Made by a program: the position numbers and the translations under genes. Shown piece by piece: positions 35,475 through 45,329 of a stretch of DNA of 64,000 nucleotides. Source of the stretch: Dyadobacter frigoris (GTDB taxonomy: Bacteria; Bacteroidota; Bacteroidia; Cytophagales; Spirosomataceae); contig NZ_SZVO01000005.1 of NCBI RefSeq assembly GCF_005280585.1, forward strand, positions 268,272-332,271, in the 5' to 3' direction. The notes beneath the pieces are model-generated. The model did not search any database, was not told where the DNA came from, and saw nothing but the letters and a program-made list of their open reading frames with translations. Within the stretch, counting starts at the first letter, position 1, and each line of letters opens with the position of its first letter.

Positions 35475-35619
35475 ACAGCAATGTGGGTTAGAGATGAGAA
35501 ATGGCAAGCGTACTATTACTATCTAAGAAATAAATTCTTCAAGTACTGCACTTATTCATCTTCTGACATTTCTGCTTCTAAATCCCGGGCTCTCTACCAA
35601 ATGTTCGGAGATGTAAAAA

Positions 35620-35664
35620 GGCATTCAGATTGTAATAAACCAGATACAATCTGAATGCCTGAAA
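35620..35664 (-). terminator. Rho-independent terminator, reverse strand
   Basis: GGCATTCAGATTGT (35620-35633) and its exact complement (35646-35659) form a 14-bp stem. On the reverse strand the stem is followed by TTTTT. It ends the ATP-grasp transcript about 90 bp after its stop codon. Confidence 0.88.
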
Positions 35665-35750
35665 ACTGTTTGATATAAATTATATTAATGAGGTTCAATT
35701 CTCACTAATATACTCATTTACAAAATATTAACATTGAAAACTAATAACTA

Positions 35751-36965
35751 TTAGTGTGATGGCCTATCCGGCGCAGGAGCCGAAGCATGATAATCGTTCT
35801 GAATAATTTCTGCGTACTTATCCAAAAGTTCAATCACTTTATCACGTTGTTTTGAACGGACAACCAAACCAACATGATATTCTTCATCCATTCTCCAGAC
35901 AATTTCCGGATCATTAAAAACCGACACATCCGGCCATTGCTGACGGGTTAGTGAAATAATAATTCCTGAATATTCTTTACGGACCGGCGGCAATTTAAAG
36001 TTTTCACCGTTTGCCTCAGCCGTTTCCATTTTCGCCCATTCCTTCCATAAATTAATCCCGGAAGATGCTTCTACCATTTCCGATAAATGCGCACCTCCTA
36101 CTCTGGAAGAAGTTTCCAGAAAATAATATTTCCCGTCATCTTTCGACCGGATCACTTCGGTATGTGAAGCACTATGTCTCAGTCCGAAAGCTTTTAAAAC
36201 ATCAACAGAAATTGTTTCCAGTGCATGTGCTTCCGAAGAATCAAAAGGAACGGTAACTGAACGGAAAATTCCGCCGCCATGCGCTACGTCAAATGGAGGG
36301 GCCAGATATTTGCTGTTCCAGGAGAAAATAACTCTCCCGTTCATGGACAAAGAATCAACGTGGTATACGTCACCAGGTTTAAATTGTTCCACAAGATAAG
36401 CGTGACGCTTGTCGCCAAGTTCGTGAATTGTCTCCCACAATTCTTCGCGGTTATGCATTTTTTTAATACCGGTAGCCGATGCTTCCGAACGCGGTTTAAT
36501 CATCCACGGACCCGGATGATCATCTAAAAAACGATTAATAATATCATCATTAAAAAGTGCACAAAAACCCGGAACCAGAATGCCAGATTCTAGTGCTTTG
36601 GTGCGCATAGCCAATTTGTCACGAAAATATTTTCCGGTCGTTTGGCCCATGCCCGGAATCCTGAAATATTCACGGATCAGCGATGCTTTTTCCACATCAA
36701 AATCATCAAGCGCCACCACACGATCAACCATACGGCTACGCATGACATAAGCGAGGCCAGTAACGACCTCATCCATATTATATGTTTTATCTTCTCCTTC
36801 TTCTATGTAAAAAAACTCGTCGACCGATTCACGCGCCCATGGTTTTTGATCCAGTTTTTTGGCCGTTAACAAGTAAACCGTGTTACCTGCGTTTTTGCAG
36901 GCTCTCAGAAAATCATTTCCTTTGAAATAGGTGGAAATACATAGAAAAGTTAAAGGACGCGCCAT
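35751..36965 (-). CDS. ATP-grasp family ligase of unknown substrate
   Basis: 404 residues. An N-terminal pre-ATP-grasp domain (FLCISTYFKGNDFLRACKNA) is followed by an ATP-grasp fold: KPRSEASATGIKKM as the nucleotide-binding loop, VEQFKPGDVYHVDSL, and YYFLETSSRVGGAHLSEM with the Glu/Asn-region metal ligands. Such enzymes join a carboxylate to an amine or thiol using ATP. It stands alone, with its own terminator, and has no neighbouring peptide or carrier gene to suggest a product. It is cytoplasmic. Reaction unknown. Confidence 0.8.
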   Translation of the reverse strand: MARPLTFLCISTYFKGNDFLRACKNAGNTVYLLTAKKLDQKPWARESVDEFFYIEEGEDKTYNMDEVVTGLAYVMRSRMVDRVVALDDFDVEKASLIREYFRIPGMGQTTGKYFRDKLAMRTKALESGILVPGFCALFNDDIINRFLDDHPGPWMIKPRSEASATGIKKMHNREELWETIHELGDKRHAYLVEQFKPGDVYHVDSLSMNGRVIFSWNSKYLAPPFDVAHGGGIFRSVTVPFDSSEAHALETISVDVLKAFGLRHSASHTEVIRSKDDGKYYFLETSSRVGGAHLSEMVEASSGINLWKEWAKMETAEANGENFKLPPVRKEYSGIIISLTRQQWPDVSVFNDPEIVWRMDEEYHVGLVVRSKQRDKVIELLDKYAEIIQNDYHASAPAPDRPSH

Positions 36966-37174
36966 AAAAGTAGATTAATGTGATAGGTATGTATGTCAAA
37001 TTTCCCCGGCAAGAAAAACCATTCCCGGAAAACTTCCTTTCTCAAATCTAACAAAAACAAGCTATTAATCAAGTAAAGCCCCGGTTAAATTTATGTCACT
37101 TTAAAATTTAGAATAATAGCCCGAAATAATTTAAATTAAAGCGAGCTATTTTTCATTTTCAAAATAAACAGTTA

Positions 37175-38566
37175 CTATAAAGCTGATAAATAATCTCGTA
37201 ATAAACGGATCCCGAACGCAGTTCCGGCCCTGCCCGGAGCAAATTCCGCTTCTCCAAAAGCCATTCCGGCAATATCCAGATGTGCCCATTCCGGATGTTC
37301 GTCTGTAAAAACTTCCAGAAATTTAGCAGCGACAATAGCACCCGCCAACGGTTTTCCATGGTAATTTTTAAGATCCGCTATATCCGAAGAAATTTCCTCT
37401 TTGTATTCATCCCAAATCGGTAAACGCCACAAACGTTCCCCCGTATTTTCTCCTGATCTTATTAAATCGGCAGCCAGATTATCGCTTGAAGAAAAAAGTC
37501 CTGCTGCTTCATAACCAAGCGTTTGGATAACGCTCCCGGTCAAAGTTGCCAGATCAATAACGATGTCCGGTTTAAATTCTCTTACCGCATAACTAAGTCC
37601 GTCTGCCAGAATTAATCTTCCTTCCGCATCTGTATCAATCACTTCAATTGTCTTTCCTGCATAAGAATTAATCACGTCGCCGGGTTTCATGGAAGAACCA
37701 TCCACACAATTTTCAGTAGAAGGAATGATTCCGATAATTCTGACAGGTAGGTTTAATTGTGCAGCCAGTTCAATCATTCCTAAAACAGCCGCCGCGCCGC
37801 CCATATCACTTTTCATCAAATGCATATTGGCGGATGGTTTTATGGAAATCCCTCCGGTATCAAATGTGACACCTTTTCCAACCAGCGCAATAGTTTTTTG
37901 ATACGATTCCGGTTCGTATTCACTGACAATCATGACCGGTGGAACATCACTTCCTTTACTAACTGAAAGCAAAGCTTCCATGCCAAGCTCTTCCAGTTTC
38001 TCCTTGTCAAAAACGATAACCTTATATCCGTTTTTCTCACCGGATTCAATCGCCCAGTCACCCAATATTTCCGGTGATTTATAATTTCCGGGGGCGTTCA
38101 TCAAATCCATGATACGGATTTGTGTTAAGGCTGTTTTGCGAGCAAGATTAATAGCTGCCTCATTTCCATGAGAAATTTCATTGGTAAGAATGAACAGTTT
38201 TCCATTTTCTCCAAAGAAAGAACTGAAAATTTTCGGTTCCGATTTGTAAAGCTGAATATTATATCCGCCTAAAATTATTCCGTTAACAGCAGCTTCAATC
38301 CAGTCCGCGGATTTCCCTTTTGCATCCAGAACAATTTGTTCCGGCCAACGATCTTTACGTTTAAAGAATAATGAACGAAAGATTTTTAGTATCGCAGGAA
38401 TCTTAGGAGTTCTCCCTAAACCGAGCCAGATTTCATTTTCTGAAGGCCACCAGATTTCTCCCCTTTCAGCTTTAAATACCTGTTGATTTTCCGGCTCCGA
38501 ACCGGATTCAAAAGTGTGAAGTAGAAGTATGTTGGCTTGTGCTTCTATGGTTTGTATCAAATGCAT
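37175..38566 (-). CDS. Leucyl aminopeptidase (M17)
   Basis: 463 residues. The C-terminal catalytic domain has the M17 two-metal site: VGKGVTFDTGGISIKPS (Lys and Asp), MKSDMGGAAAVLG (Asp), and the signature DTDAEGRLILADGLSYA (Asp, Glu, Arg). The N-terminal macro-like domain is shorter and more divergent, as in many Bacteroidota members. It removes N-terminal residues from peptides in the cytoplasm with Zn/Mn. It is monocistronic, with about 200 bp of AT-rich sequence to the next reverse-strand gene in which nothing was seen. Confidence 0.93.
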   Translation of the reverse strand: MHLIQTIEAQANILLLHTFESGSEPENQQVFKAERGEIWWPSENEIWLGLGRTPKIPAILKIFRSLFFKRKDRWPEQIVLDAKGKSADWIEAAVNGIILGGYNIQLYKSEPKIFSSFFGENGKLFILTNEISHGNEAAINLARKTALTQIRIMDLMNAPGNYKSPEILGDWAIESGEKNGYKVIVFDKEKLEELGMEALLSVSKGSDVPPVMIVSEYEPESYQKTIALVGKGVTFDTGGISIKPSANMHLMKSDMGGAAAVLGMIELAAQLNLPVRIIGIIPSTENCVDGSSMKPGDVINSYAGKTIEVIDTDAEGRLILADGLSYAVREFKPDIVIDLATLTGSVIQTLGYEAAGLFSSSDNLAADLIRSGENTGERLWRLPIWDEYKEEISSDIADLKNYHGKPLAGAIVAAKFLEVFTDEHPEWAHLDIAGMAFGEAEFAPGRAGTAFGIRLLRDYLSAL

Positions 38567-38744
38567 ATCAATTCGATTAGTAGTTTGGCATTAATCCAAA
38601 GCTAAGCATAGTCCGCGCTTAATTTAAAATTCCGGATGAATTTTATTGAAACAAACAGGAGAGTACGGGAATGTAAGAAAACTTTAAAAGATCATATTTG
38701 CAATTGGCTATAATACCATTTCTGACAAATAATCCAGGCAATAC

Positions 38745-40142
38745 ATGTACGCAAGACGTTTATCAAAACAATTTATACACCAGGGATTTATCCTTTTTTC
38801 ATTATTCGCAGGGAACACACAAAACGCTAACGCCCAGAGAAATGAAACAAAAGCAAACGATTCCAATACGCCGCTTCATTTGTTGCAGCCAGATTATCCT
38901 GTACCGTATGGTTTGGTAAAAAAAGAAAATATTGTTAATGATCTAAATCGAATTCATGCGTATTTAAACAATGTGACTCCCACTGCTTTTGTCGATACAA
39001 AAACGGGAAAAACGGTTACTGATTTAACCAAAATCGATCAGAATACAGCATTACAAAAAGGCGATTACCGGATTGTAAGTTATGAATGGGGCGTTACTTA
39101 TTCTTCAATGCTGCTTGCAAGCCAGGTTACCGGCGATCCAAGGTTCAAGGAATATGCGGACAAGCGACTTCAATTTATAGCGGAATCTGTACCTTATTTC
39201 AAAAAAACGAGTGCAGAACACGCCGATTGGGGAACAGCCGGACCGCTTCGAGGCTTGGTAAATCCACATGCGCTGGATGATTGCGGTGCGATGTGCGCAG
39301 CGATGATTAAAGCAACAAGAGCTGGAACAACAGGAAATTTCCGTCCGTTAATTGATAGCCATATCGATTATATTTTAAACAAAGAACACAAACTGAAAGA
39401 CGGCTCACTCGCAAGAAACAGGCCTCAACCAAATACAATCTGGCTCGACGATTTGTTTATGGCCGTTCCGGCTTTGGCGCAAATGGGAAAACTGACGGGT
39501 GATAAAAAATATTATGACGAAGCCGTAAAACAGGTTTTACAGATCTCCGGCAGAATGTTTGATAAAAGCAAAGGCGTATACATGCACGGCTGGGTGGAAG
39601 GGATGACCGAACATCCGGAATTTCACTGGGCACGTGCAAATGGCTGGGCGATTTTGACAAAAGTAGAATTGTTGGACGTACTTCCGTTAAATCATCCGGG
39701 CAGACCTAAAATTTTGGAATTATTAAAAGCACATGTTCGAGGCTTGGCTTCATACCAATCCGGTTCAGGTTTCTGGCATCAATTACTGGACAGAAATGAC
39801 TCATATCTTGAAACTTCCGCCACAGCGATTTATGCCTATTCGATAGCAAAAGCAATCAACAACGGCTGGATTGACGGCCTGACTTATGCGCCGATGACAC
39901 TTTTGGCATGGAATGCAGTATCAACAAAGATCAATAAAGAAGGACAAGTAGAAGGCACCTGCGTAGGAACCGGAATGGGATTTGACCCGGCGTTTTATTA
40001 CCACCGCCCAATCAGCCCTTTCGCTGCTCACGGCTACGGACCCGTAATTATGGCCGGGGCGGAAGTGATTACGTTATTGAACAATAAGGCTTTTGAAATC
40101 AATGACAGTTCTCTCCAATTATTACAGAAAAAGTCAAATTAA
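38745..40142 (+). CDS. GH88/GH105 family unsaturated uronyl hydrolase, exported
   Basis: 465 residues. The N-terminus (GFILFSLFAGNTQNANAQ) resembles a signal peptide after a short charged start. The (alpha/alpha)6 barrel shows the catalytic aspartate in PNTIWLDDLFMAVPALAQMG, WARANGWAILTKVELLDV and the C-terminal SGFWHQLLDRNDSYLETSATAIYAYSI. It would release unsaturated uronic acid from lyase-made oligosaccharides. It lacks the extra C-terminal domain of the 28686 enzyme and differs enough in sequence to suggest another substrate. It stands alone, with no copy of the operator in front. Confidence 0.85.
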   Translation: MYARRLSKQFIHQGFILFSLFAGNTQNANAQRNETKANDSNTPLHLLQPDYPVPYGLVKKENIVNDLNRIHAYLNNVTPTAFVDTKTGKTVTDLTKIDQNTALQKGDYRIVSYEWGVTYSSMLLASQVTGDPRFKEYADKRLQFIAESVPYFKKTSAEHADWGTAGPLRGLVNPHALDDCGAMCAAMIKATRAGTTGNFRPLIDSHIDYILNKEHKLKDGSLARNRPQPNTIWLDDLFMAVPALAQMGKLTGDKKYYDEAVKQVLQISGRMFDKSKGVYMHGWVEGMTEHPEFHWARANGWAILTKVELLDVLPLNHPGRPKILELLKAHVRGLASYQSGSGFWHQLLDRNDSYLETSATAIYAYSIAKAINNGWIDGLTYAPMTLLAWNAVSTKINKEGQVEGTCVGTGMGFDPAFYYHRPISPFAAHGYGPVIMAGAEVITLLNNKAFEINDSSLQLLQKKSN

Positions 40143-40163
40143 AAATAATTTAGACAGTTTTGA

Positions 40164-40203
40164 CAAAAAAAGAGGAGCCGAATCATAAGATCCGGCTCCT
40201 CTT
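40164..40203 (-). terminator. Rho-independent terminator, reverse strand
   Basis: AGAGGAGCCG (40171-40180) pairs with CGGCTCCTCT (40193-40202). On the reverse strand the stem is followed by a run of seven T. It serves the M28 peptidase gene and perhaps also ends the convergent GH88/105 transcript. Confidence 0.88.
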
Positions 40204-40269
40204 CACTATAAGAACAATTAGTTATTCCGCCGAGCCAATCATTAACCCTTAACCATTAACAGTTAACAA

Positions 40270-41820
40270 TTATTCCACGCCGCCTTTCCGCGTAGGACTC
40301 TTAACCGCAGGCCAAACACCCGGTTCTCCTTTTGAATTTGAAGGAAGAACACTTTTTTCACGGGAAGTTTTCGCAGGATCTTCACTCGCCTGATATGCCA
40401 TAATTGCAGCTAAAATTGCATTGCTGCGAACATCATCAAAAACGATTTTATCGTAGGTATCACGGTTTGTGTGCCATGTGTATGTCCCGTAAGACCAGTT
40501 TAATGAGCTTAACGAAAATGCAGGAGCACCAGCCGCCACGAACGAAGCAAAGTCAGATCCGCCTCCGCCCGGAGCACCTGGAAATCTGGTTTCAATCGGC
40601 GCTTTGATCGCTTCAGGAACTTTGGACAACCAACGCGTCAAATAATCATAAGCATTCAAAAATCCTTGTCCTGATAAATTTACAACACGTCCTGTGCCAT
40701 TATCCTGATTGAAAACGGCCTGAATGTTTTTAATAATTTCAGGATGATCCTCAACAAAAGCACGTGAACCGTTCAAGCCTTGTTCTTCACTTCCCCAATG
40801 TCCAACCAAAATTGTTCTCTTTGGATTTGGATATACTTTTTTCAAAATGCGCATCGCTTCCATCATCGTCAAAGTTCCGGTTCCGTTATCCGTTGCTCCG
40901 GTACCGCCATCCCATGAATCAAAATGCGCAGAAAGAATTACATATTCCTCAGGATTTGTGCTTCCTTTAATTTCAGCAATGGTATTGAAAGTCGGCACCA
41001 AACCGTTTTCTTTTGAATCGGCTTTTACGCTTATTTTCGGCGTATGACCCGATTCTGCCAAACGATATAACAAAGCGTAATCTTCTAGCGCAATGTCAAC
41101 CGTTGGTATTTTTTTAGTAGATGCACCGAAAATTTTATTCACGCCAAACCCCTTAGACCAAAGCGAACCAACGACACCTGCTGCTCCTGCTTTTTCCAAA
41201 GCTGCCGGCAATGTACGTCCTGTGTATCCGGTTTTAGCAATACGTTTTGTCCAGGCCTCCGTCTGTGCATCACGTTCTTTTTTCATTTTGTCAAACGATT
41301 CTTTGGTCGCAAATTCCTGCCAGTTGTAGTCAGGACGGCCTGTTGGCTGCAACATACTTGTCATTACAAATTTGCCTTTAACCGAAGGAAGCCACTTTGC
41401 AAAAGCAACAGAATCAGCCAGATCCGGAATGATAATAACCTCTGCAGTTACTGTTTTTCCGGCTGTCGACGGACTCCATGCCAACTGCGTTCCTTCCAAA
41501 GATTTCACCCGCGGGAAAACCATATCAATATGCGAAGCGCCTCTTTCCCAGCCTCTCCACTCGCCCCATTTTTCATTTTTAGCAGGAATGCTCCATTCCT
41601 TGTATTTCGCTACTGCCCAGTCATTTGCCTGCTGCATTTGTGGTGAACCTACGAGGCGCGGCCCGATTACGTCAAGTAATTCGTGCGCCAGTTTTTCCAG
41701 TTGTGAATTTTCAGTTGCTTCTTTTACAATTCCTTCCACAACAGGATCTTTCGTTTGCGCCTGTGTCAAAGCGGAGGTAATCAGAAGTAATCCCAGTGAT
41801 AGCCCGGATAGTTTTTTCAT
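40270..41820 (-). CDS. M28-family zinc peptidase with PA domain, exported
   Basis: 516 residues with a signal peptide (LSLGLLLITSALTQAQT). A protease-associated insert lies around residues 120-270. The M28 metal site is seen in LSAHFDSWDGGTGATDNGTG (His, Asp), GHWGSEEQGLNGSRAF (the Glu pair) and later AVFNQDNGTG. It is probably an aminopeptidase or carboxypeptidase acting in the periplasm on peptides. The C-terminal tail is basic and short. It is monocistronic with its own terminator. Confidence 0.9.
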   Translation of the reverse strand: MKKLSGLSLGLLLITSALTQAQTKDPVVEGIVKEATENSQLEKLAHELLDVIGPRLVGSPQMQQANDWAVAKYKEWSIPAKNEKWGEWRGWERGASHIDMVFPRVKSLEGTQLAWSPSTAGKTVTAEVIIIPDLADSVAFAKWLPSVKGKFVMTSMLQPTGRPDYNWQEFATKESFDKMKKERDAQTEAWTKRIAKTGYTGRTLPAALEKAGAAGVVGSLWSKGFGVNKIFGASTKKIPTVDIALEDYALLYRLAESGHTPKISVKADSKENGLVPTFNTIAEIKGSTNPEEYVILSAHFDSWDGGTGATDNGTGTLTMMEAMRILKKVYPNPKRTILVGHWGSEEQGLNGSRAFVEDHPEIIKNIQAVFNQDNGTGRVVNLSGQGFLNAYDYLTRWLSKVPEAIKAPIETRFPGAPGGGGSDFASFVAAGAPAFSLSSLNWSYGTYTWHTNRDTYDKIVFDDVRSNAILAAIMAYQASEDPAKTSREKSVLPSNSKGEPGVWPAVKSPTRKGGVE

Positions 41821-41943
41821 GCTTTGTAATCTTATGGTTTTGGTTTATGTTTCTAAATTAGGAATATTGTTTCAACAACCAATTTAATCCTTGAATGTTA
41901 CTTTTCCGTCATTGAATAACCTTATAATTGTTATAAAAATAAT

Positions 41944-42519
41944 ATGGAATATGCCAGACTACTTAATCTGATCAGCTCGATTATAACCATTAATGACCGG
42001 GATAACGATTTAGTGCACGAACTTTTCGAACCGTTTTCAGGAAGCCGGGGAGAAATTCTGGAACCTCAGGGAAAACCTGCGGAATTTCTGTATTTTATCA
42101 ACAAAGGTTTTCTAAGATTATTTTATTTTGAAGATGGAAACGAGGTTACTACCAACATCAATTGTCCGCCTGGCTTTATAACTTCCTTCACCAGCTTTAT
42201 TGAAAAAACCCCATCCACGATTAACCTGCAATGCATCACCGATTGCGAGCTTTTAAGAATTGACAAGAAAAATCTGGACTATTTATACCGGCAAGGTCAA
42301 AAATGGGGCGAATTTGCAAGAGTTGTAACGGAGCATTCACTCAACTATAATGAACAAAGAACCCGGGACATGCTAGTACTGAATGCCGAGCAGCGTTATC
42401 AAAAACTGATTCTCAAACAACCCGATATTATCCGGAATGTACCTTTGCAATATATCGCCTCTTTTATAGGCATCAAACCGGAGTCACTAAGCAGAATTCG
42501 CCGACAGATCATTTCCTAA
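41944..42519 (+). CDS. Crp/Fnr-family transcriptional regulator
   Basis: 191 residues. The N-terminal cyclic-nucleotide-binding-like beta barrel (GEILEPQGKPAEFLYFINKGFLRLFYFEDGNEVT) is followed by the dimerisation helix and a C-terminal winged helix ending PLQYIASFIGIKPESLSRIRRQI. The canonical cAMP-binding arginine/serine cluster is not obvious, as is common in Bacteroidota members. It is 66 bp upstream of an SDR gene on the same strand, which it may control. Confidence 0.9.
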   Translation: MEYARLLNLISSIITINDRDNDLVHELFEPFSGSRGEILEPQGKPAEFLYFINKGFLRLFYFEDGNEVTTNINCPPGFITSFTSFIEKTPSTINLQCITDCELLRIDKKNLDYLYRQGQKWGEFARVVTEHSLNYNEQRTRDMLVLNAEQRYQKLILKQPDIIRNVPLQYIASFIGIKPESLSRIRRQIIS

Positions 42520-42551
42520 CATTTGTCAAGTAGCGCTGAAAAGTCCCTTTT

Positions 42552-42559
42552 TACTTTTG
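42552..42559 (+). promoter_or_regulatory. Bacteroidota -7 promoter box (TACTTTTG)
   Basis: TACTTTTG matches TAnnTTTG and ends 26 bp upstream of the SDR start codon at 42586. It suggests that the SDR has its own promoter after the Crp-like gene. Confidence 0.5.
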
Positions 42560-42585
42560 TGAAGCAAAATAATTAAAGCAGCACA

Positions 42586-43377
42586 ATGAAAAATTTAAAA
42601 GGAAAAACAGCATTTGTTACCGGTGCGTCATCAGGAATTGGATTGGCTTTTGCACACGCATTAGCTGAAATGGGGATGAATATAATTCTTACGGCCAGAT
42701 CCACAGAAAAACTAAATCAGGAGGCGAATATAATTTCGAAAAAATTTAGAGTTAAAACGTACGTCGTAGCATGCGATCTGTCTCAAAAAGAAACTCCCGA
42801 CAAACTTTATCAATTTGTAAGAGAAAACCAGCTTTCAGTGGATTTACTGATCAATAATGCCGGTTTCGGGAAATGGGGTAATTTTCTGGAAGAAACGATT
42901 CCAACCTATGAAAACATGCTTGAAGTGAATATCAACGCCGTGGTAAAACTCAGTCATTTATTCCTTCCTGAAATGCTGGCAAAGGGAGAAGGCGGAATTA
43001 TCAATGTTGCCTCCACCGGCGCCTTTCAACCCTGTCCTTATATTGCCACGTATGCTGCCAGTAAGGCTTTTGTTTTATCTTTCTCCGAAGCGTTATATGG
43101 TGAATATTATAAACGAGGAATTACGGTAACCGCACTTTGTCCGGGCAATACAGCTACGGGATTCCAGGAAGTTGCAGGTGCGGATACCAGTAAAATGTAT
43201 GCCGAATCTGCCGAAACAGTAGCAAAAGAAGGAATTCAGGCATTCATACAAGGACAAAATTGTAAGGTTAACGGAATGGGTAATAATTTACAATCGCTGA
43301 TTCCCAAATTCTTACCTAGAAAAATGGTTATTAAGATTGTTGAAAAAATGATGAATAAGAGAGTTAACGCCCAATGA
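42586..43377 (+). CDS. SDR-family oxidoreductase (DltE/YqjQ-like)
   Basis: 263 residues. The cofactor motif TGASSGIG (residues 12-19), NNAG, the catalytic Tyr-Lys in YIATYAASKAFVLSFSEALY and the classical SDR order are all present. The ASKAFVLSFSEAL wording is that of short-chain dehydrogenases acting on lipidic or keto-acyl substrates. An acyl carrier protein gene follows 100 bp later, which could mean that its substrate is carried on ACP, but this is only suggested by position. Confidence 0.88.
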   Translation: MKNLKGKTAFVTGASSGIGLAFAHALAEMGMNIILTARSTEKLNQEANIISKKFRVKTYVVACDLSQKETPDKLYQFVRENQLSVDLLINNAGFGKWGNFLEETIPTYENMLEVNINAVVKLSHLFLPEMLAKGEGGIINVASTGAFQPCPYIATYAASKAFVLSFSEALYGEYYKRGITVTALCPGNTATGFQEVAGADTSKMYAESAETVAKEGIQAFIQGQNCKVNGMGNNLQSLIPKFLPRKMVIKIVEKMMNKRVNAQ

Positions 43378-43476
43378 ATACCTGAAACCAATAAAAATGA
43401 TTAAATAAAGAATGCGGTTGCCACAAAAAGGGAGAATCATCCGTATTCCATATTATCATAAACAAAAGATTTTCCT

Positions 43477-43713
43477 ATGAAAGAGCAAATCAGGACATTA
43501 CTGGCAACGAATTCCGGCCTTCCGTTTCAGTCCATCACAGACGACGCAAATCTTTCACGTGATCTTGGACTTGATAGCCTTGACACGGTCGATTTGATAT
43601 TACAAATGGAAGATCAGTTCAAAGTGTCTATTCCTGATGAAGATTATCCCAAGCTGCAAACGGTGAAGGAAATTAGCGAATATCTTCAAAATAAAATGGC
43701 TGTTGTTGCATAA
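43477..43713 (+). CDS. Acyl carrier protein
   Basis: 78 residues. The phosphopantetheine site is the serine of LGLDSLDTVDLI (Ser near residue 35), with the four-helix ACP pattern around it. This copy is isolated from fatty-acid synthesis genes, so it is probably a second, specialised carrier and not the housekeeping acpP. A terminator follows it. Confidence 0.9.
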   Translation: MKEQIRTLLATNSGLPFQSITDDANLSRDLGLDSLDTVDLILQMEDQFKVSIPDEDYPKLQTVKEISEYLQNKMAVVA

Positions 43714-43721
43714 TATAGTTG

Positions 43722-43752
43722 AGGCTTACCCGATTTACAGGTAAGCCTTTTT
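43722..43752 (+). terminator. Rho-independent terminator after the ACP gene
   Basis: AGGCTTACC (43722-43730) and GGTAAGCCT (43740-43748) form a perfect stem followed by TTTTT. It starts nine bases after the ACP stop. Confidence 0.92.
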
Positions 43753-43779
43753 GAGAAAAAAGGTGATTTGATTTTATAA

Positions 43780-44256
43780 ATTAGTAGCTCCTAATATTCC
43801 TAATTTCAAGCTATAAATGTCGAAGCTGCAAGACGGCTTAGCCGTCACCTGTTTATAGCTGGAATGTAGGAGCTTGCTGAGGCCAAACTCCGTAGGAGTT
43901 CCCTGGAATTGTCTCGCCAAATTTTGAAAACATCAATAATTCCAGGTGGCTCCACGGGAGCCAGGAAACACATCCACATTAGCGTTTTTCTATAAACAGG
44001 TGGCTCCGAAGGAGCCGGATAAATCGAATTTTGTTGATTCAGAAAAATTAAACGCCAAAGAATTACAATTGCTAACCACAAATTTCGAAGCTCCAAGACG
44101 GCTTAGCCGTTACCTGTTTATAGCCGGAACGTAGGAGCTTGCTGAGGCCAAACTCCGTAGGAGTTCCCTGGAATTGTCTCGCCAAATTTTGAAAACATCA
44201 ATAATTTCAGGTGGCTTCGAAGGGAGCCGAAAGATAGTTAAACTCTTTATTGATAT
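43780..44256. repeat. 132-bp direct repeat pair with GGCTTAGCC and GGCTCC-GGAGCC palindromes
   Basis: 43820-43951 and 44085-44216 are nearly identical over 132 bp, with a 265-bp offset. Each starts at an AAGACGGCTTAGCCGT palindrome, contains AACTCCGTAGGAGTT and ends at AGGTGGCT. Between them lie AGGTGGCTCCACGGGAGCCA and AGGTGGCTCCGAAGGAGCCG. No gene is supported here; the short open frames are side effects. The GGCTCC-GGAGCC element recurs at the right edge of the window. Confidence 0.8.
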
Positions 44257-45102
44257 TTATTTCAAATACCTTTTCTTGAATTCTGAAGGATTTTCACCTT
44301 CAACTTTTTTAAACAATTTGTTGAAATAAGACAAACTCTCAAAACCAACCGCAAAGCAGGTTTCTGAAACTGTTTTATCCTGCAACAAATAATTTTTCGC
44401 CTGATTGATACGATATTGATTTACAAAATCAGTAAAAGTCATTTTCACATTTTTCTTGAAAAACCTGCAAAAAGCTGCCGTGGTAAGGTTAACCTGTTCT
44501 GCGATAAAATTAACATCAGGTTTTTGATCGAAATGTGTTTCAACATACTTATAGATCGAATCCATCCGGAACTGTTCTTTTTGCAGCGATTTATTTCCAG
44601 CCGGCGTATTGTTCAAAACGCTTACCTGGTCGGAAGTTGCCAGTATTCTTAAAATTTGTAATAGAGACATAAGCTGATCGAAGTGATCAAGATGTGGTAA
44701 AATTTTTAACTTTTCACCTACAATTTGTTTGGTTGAACCGGCAAAAGAAAGCCCGAAATGAGATTGACCAAATAGCCTTTTGATCGCTGCAAATTCAGGA
44801 ATTTCCAGAAAATCCTTTCCGAGGAAATTTTCTTTCATTTGAATAATTACCTGCTCACATTCTGTCCTTACTCCGTAATCAAAGTTCAAATGCGGAATAT
44901 TTGGACCAATAAATACAAGATCGCTGCCTTCATAAATCGAAGTATGGTCGCCGACGTGGCGAGTTCCGCTTGTTCCTTCTACATAAACAATTTCATATTC
45001 CGGATGAAAATGCCATAGAAAAGTATCATTCAATCCGGGCGTTAGCAGGACTTTAAAGGAACTTCCTTCATCAGGTGCGATTTCTTCACGAATGATTTTC
45101 AT
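44257..45102 (-). CDS. AraC-family transcriptional regulator
   Basis: 281 residues. An N-terminal cupin-like sensor domain (LNDTFLWHFHPEYEIVYVEG, with metal-type histidines) is followed by two C-terminal helix-turn-helix units. The second contains SETCFAVGFESLSYFNKLFKKVEGENPSEFKKRY, the AraC signature. Cupin-type AraC regulators often respond to sugars. It is divergent from the PhyH dioxygenase gene, across 227 bp, and is the likely regulator of it. Confidence 0.92.
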   Translation of the reverse strand: MKIIREEIAPDEGSSFKVLLTPGLNDTFLWHFHPEYEIVYVEGTSGTRHVGDHTSIYEGSDLVFIGPNIPHLNFDYGVRTECEQVIIQMKENFLGKDFLEIPEFAAIKRLFGQSHFGLSFAGSTKQIVGEKLKILPHLDHFDQLMSLLQILRILATSDQVSVLNNTPAGNKSLQKEQFRMDSIYKYVETHFDQKPDVNFIAEQVNLTTAAFCRFFKKNVKMTFTDFVNQYRINQAKNYLLQDKTVSETCFAVGFESLSYFNKLFKKVEGENPSEFKKRYLK

Positions 45103-45289
45103 TGTTAGCTGTTGGCTTTTAGCGGTTAGCCGTTAGGTAGCTCGAACTGTCTTGATTAACGATAATCGATACTCAAATTAGTTACTTTTCGACTACTCTT
45201 TGCTCTTTTGAGAATTTAATCTATTAAAAATATCAATAGAGAGCAAATACTGGATATTGGAGCAGTTGAAGCTAAGCCGTTAAGTAAAG

Positions 45290-45297
45290 TAACTTTG
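45290..45297 (+). promoter_or_regulatory. Bacteroidota -7 promoter box (TAACTTTG)
   Basis: TAACTTTG matches TAnnTTTG, 33 bp upstream of the PhyH start codon. A partial -33 element (GTTGA) lies about 20 bp further up. Confidence 0.55.
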
Positions 45298-45329
45298 TCC
45301 TATTAAATCACGCAAAAATATCATCTCAA

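Noticed and set aside
42000..42017. GATAACGATT inside the Crp-like gene as a fourth LacI-type operator
   Set aside because: Only the right half matches. The CGTTnnCGnnAACG palindrome is absent and it lies in coding sequence.
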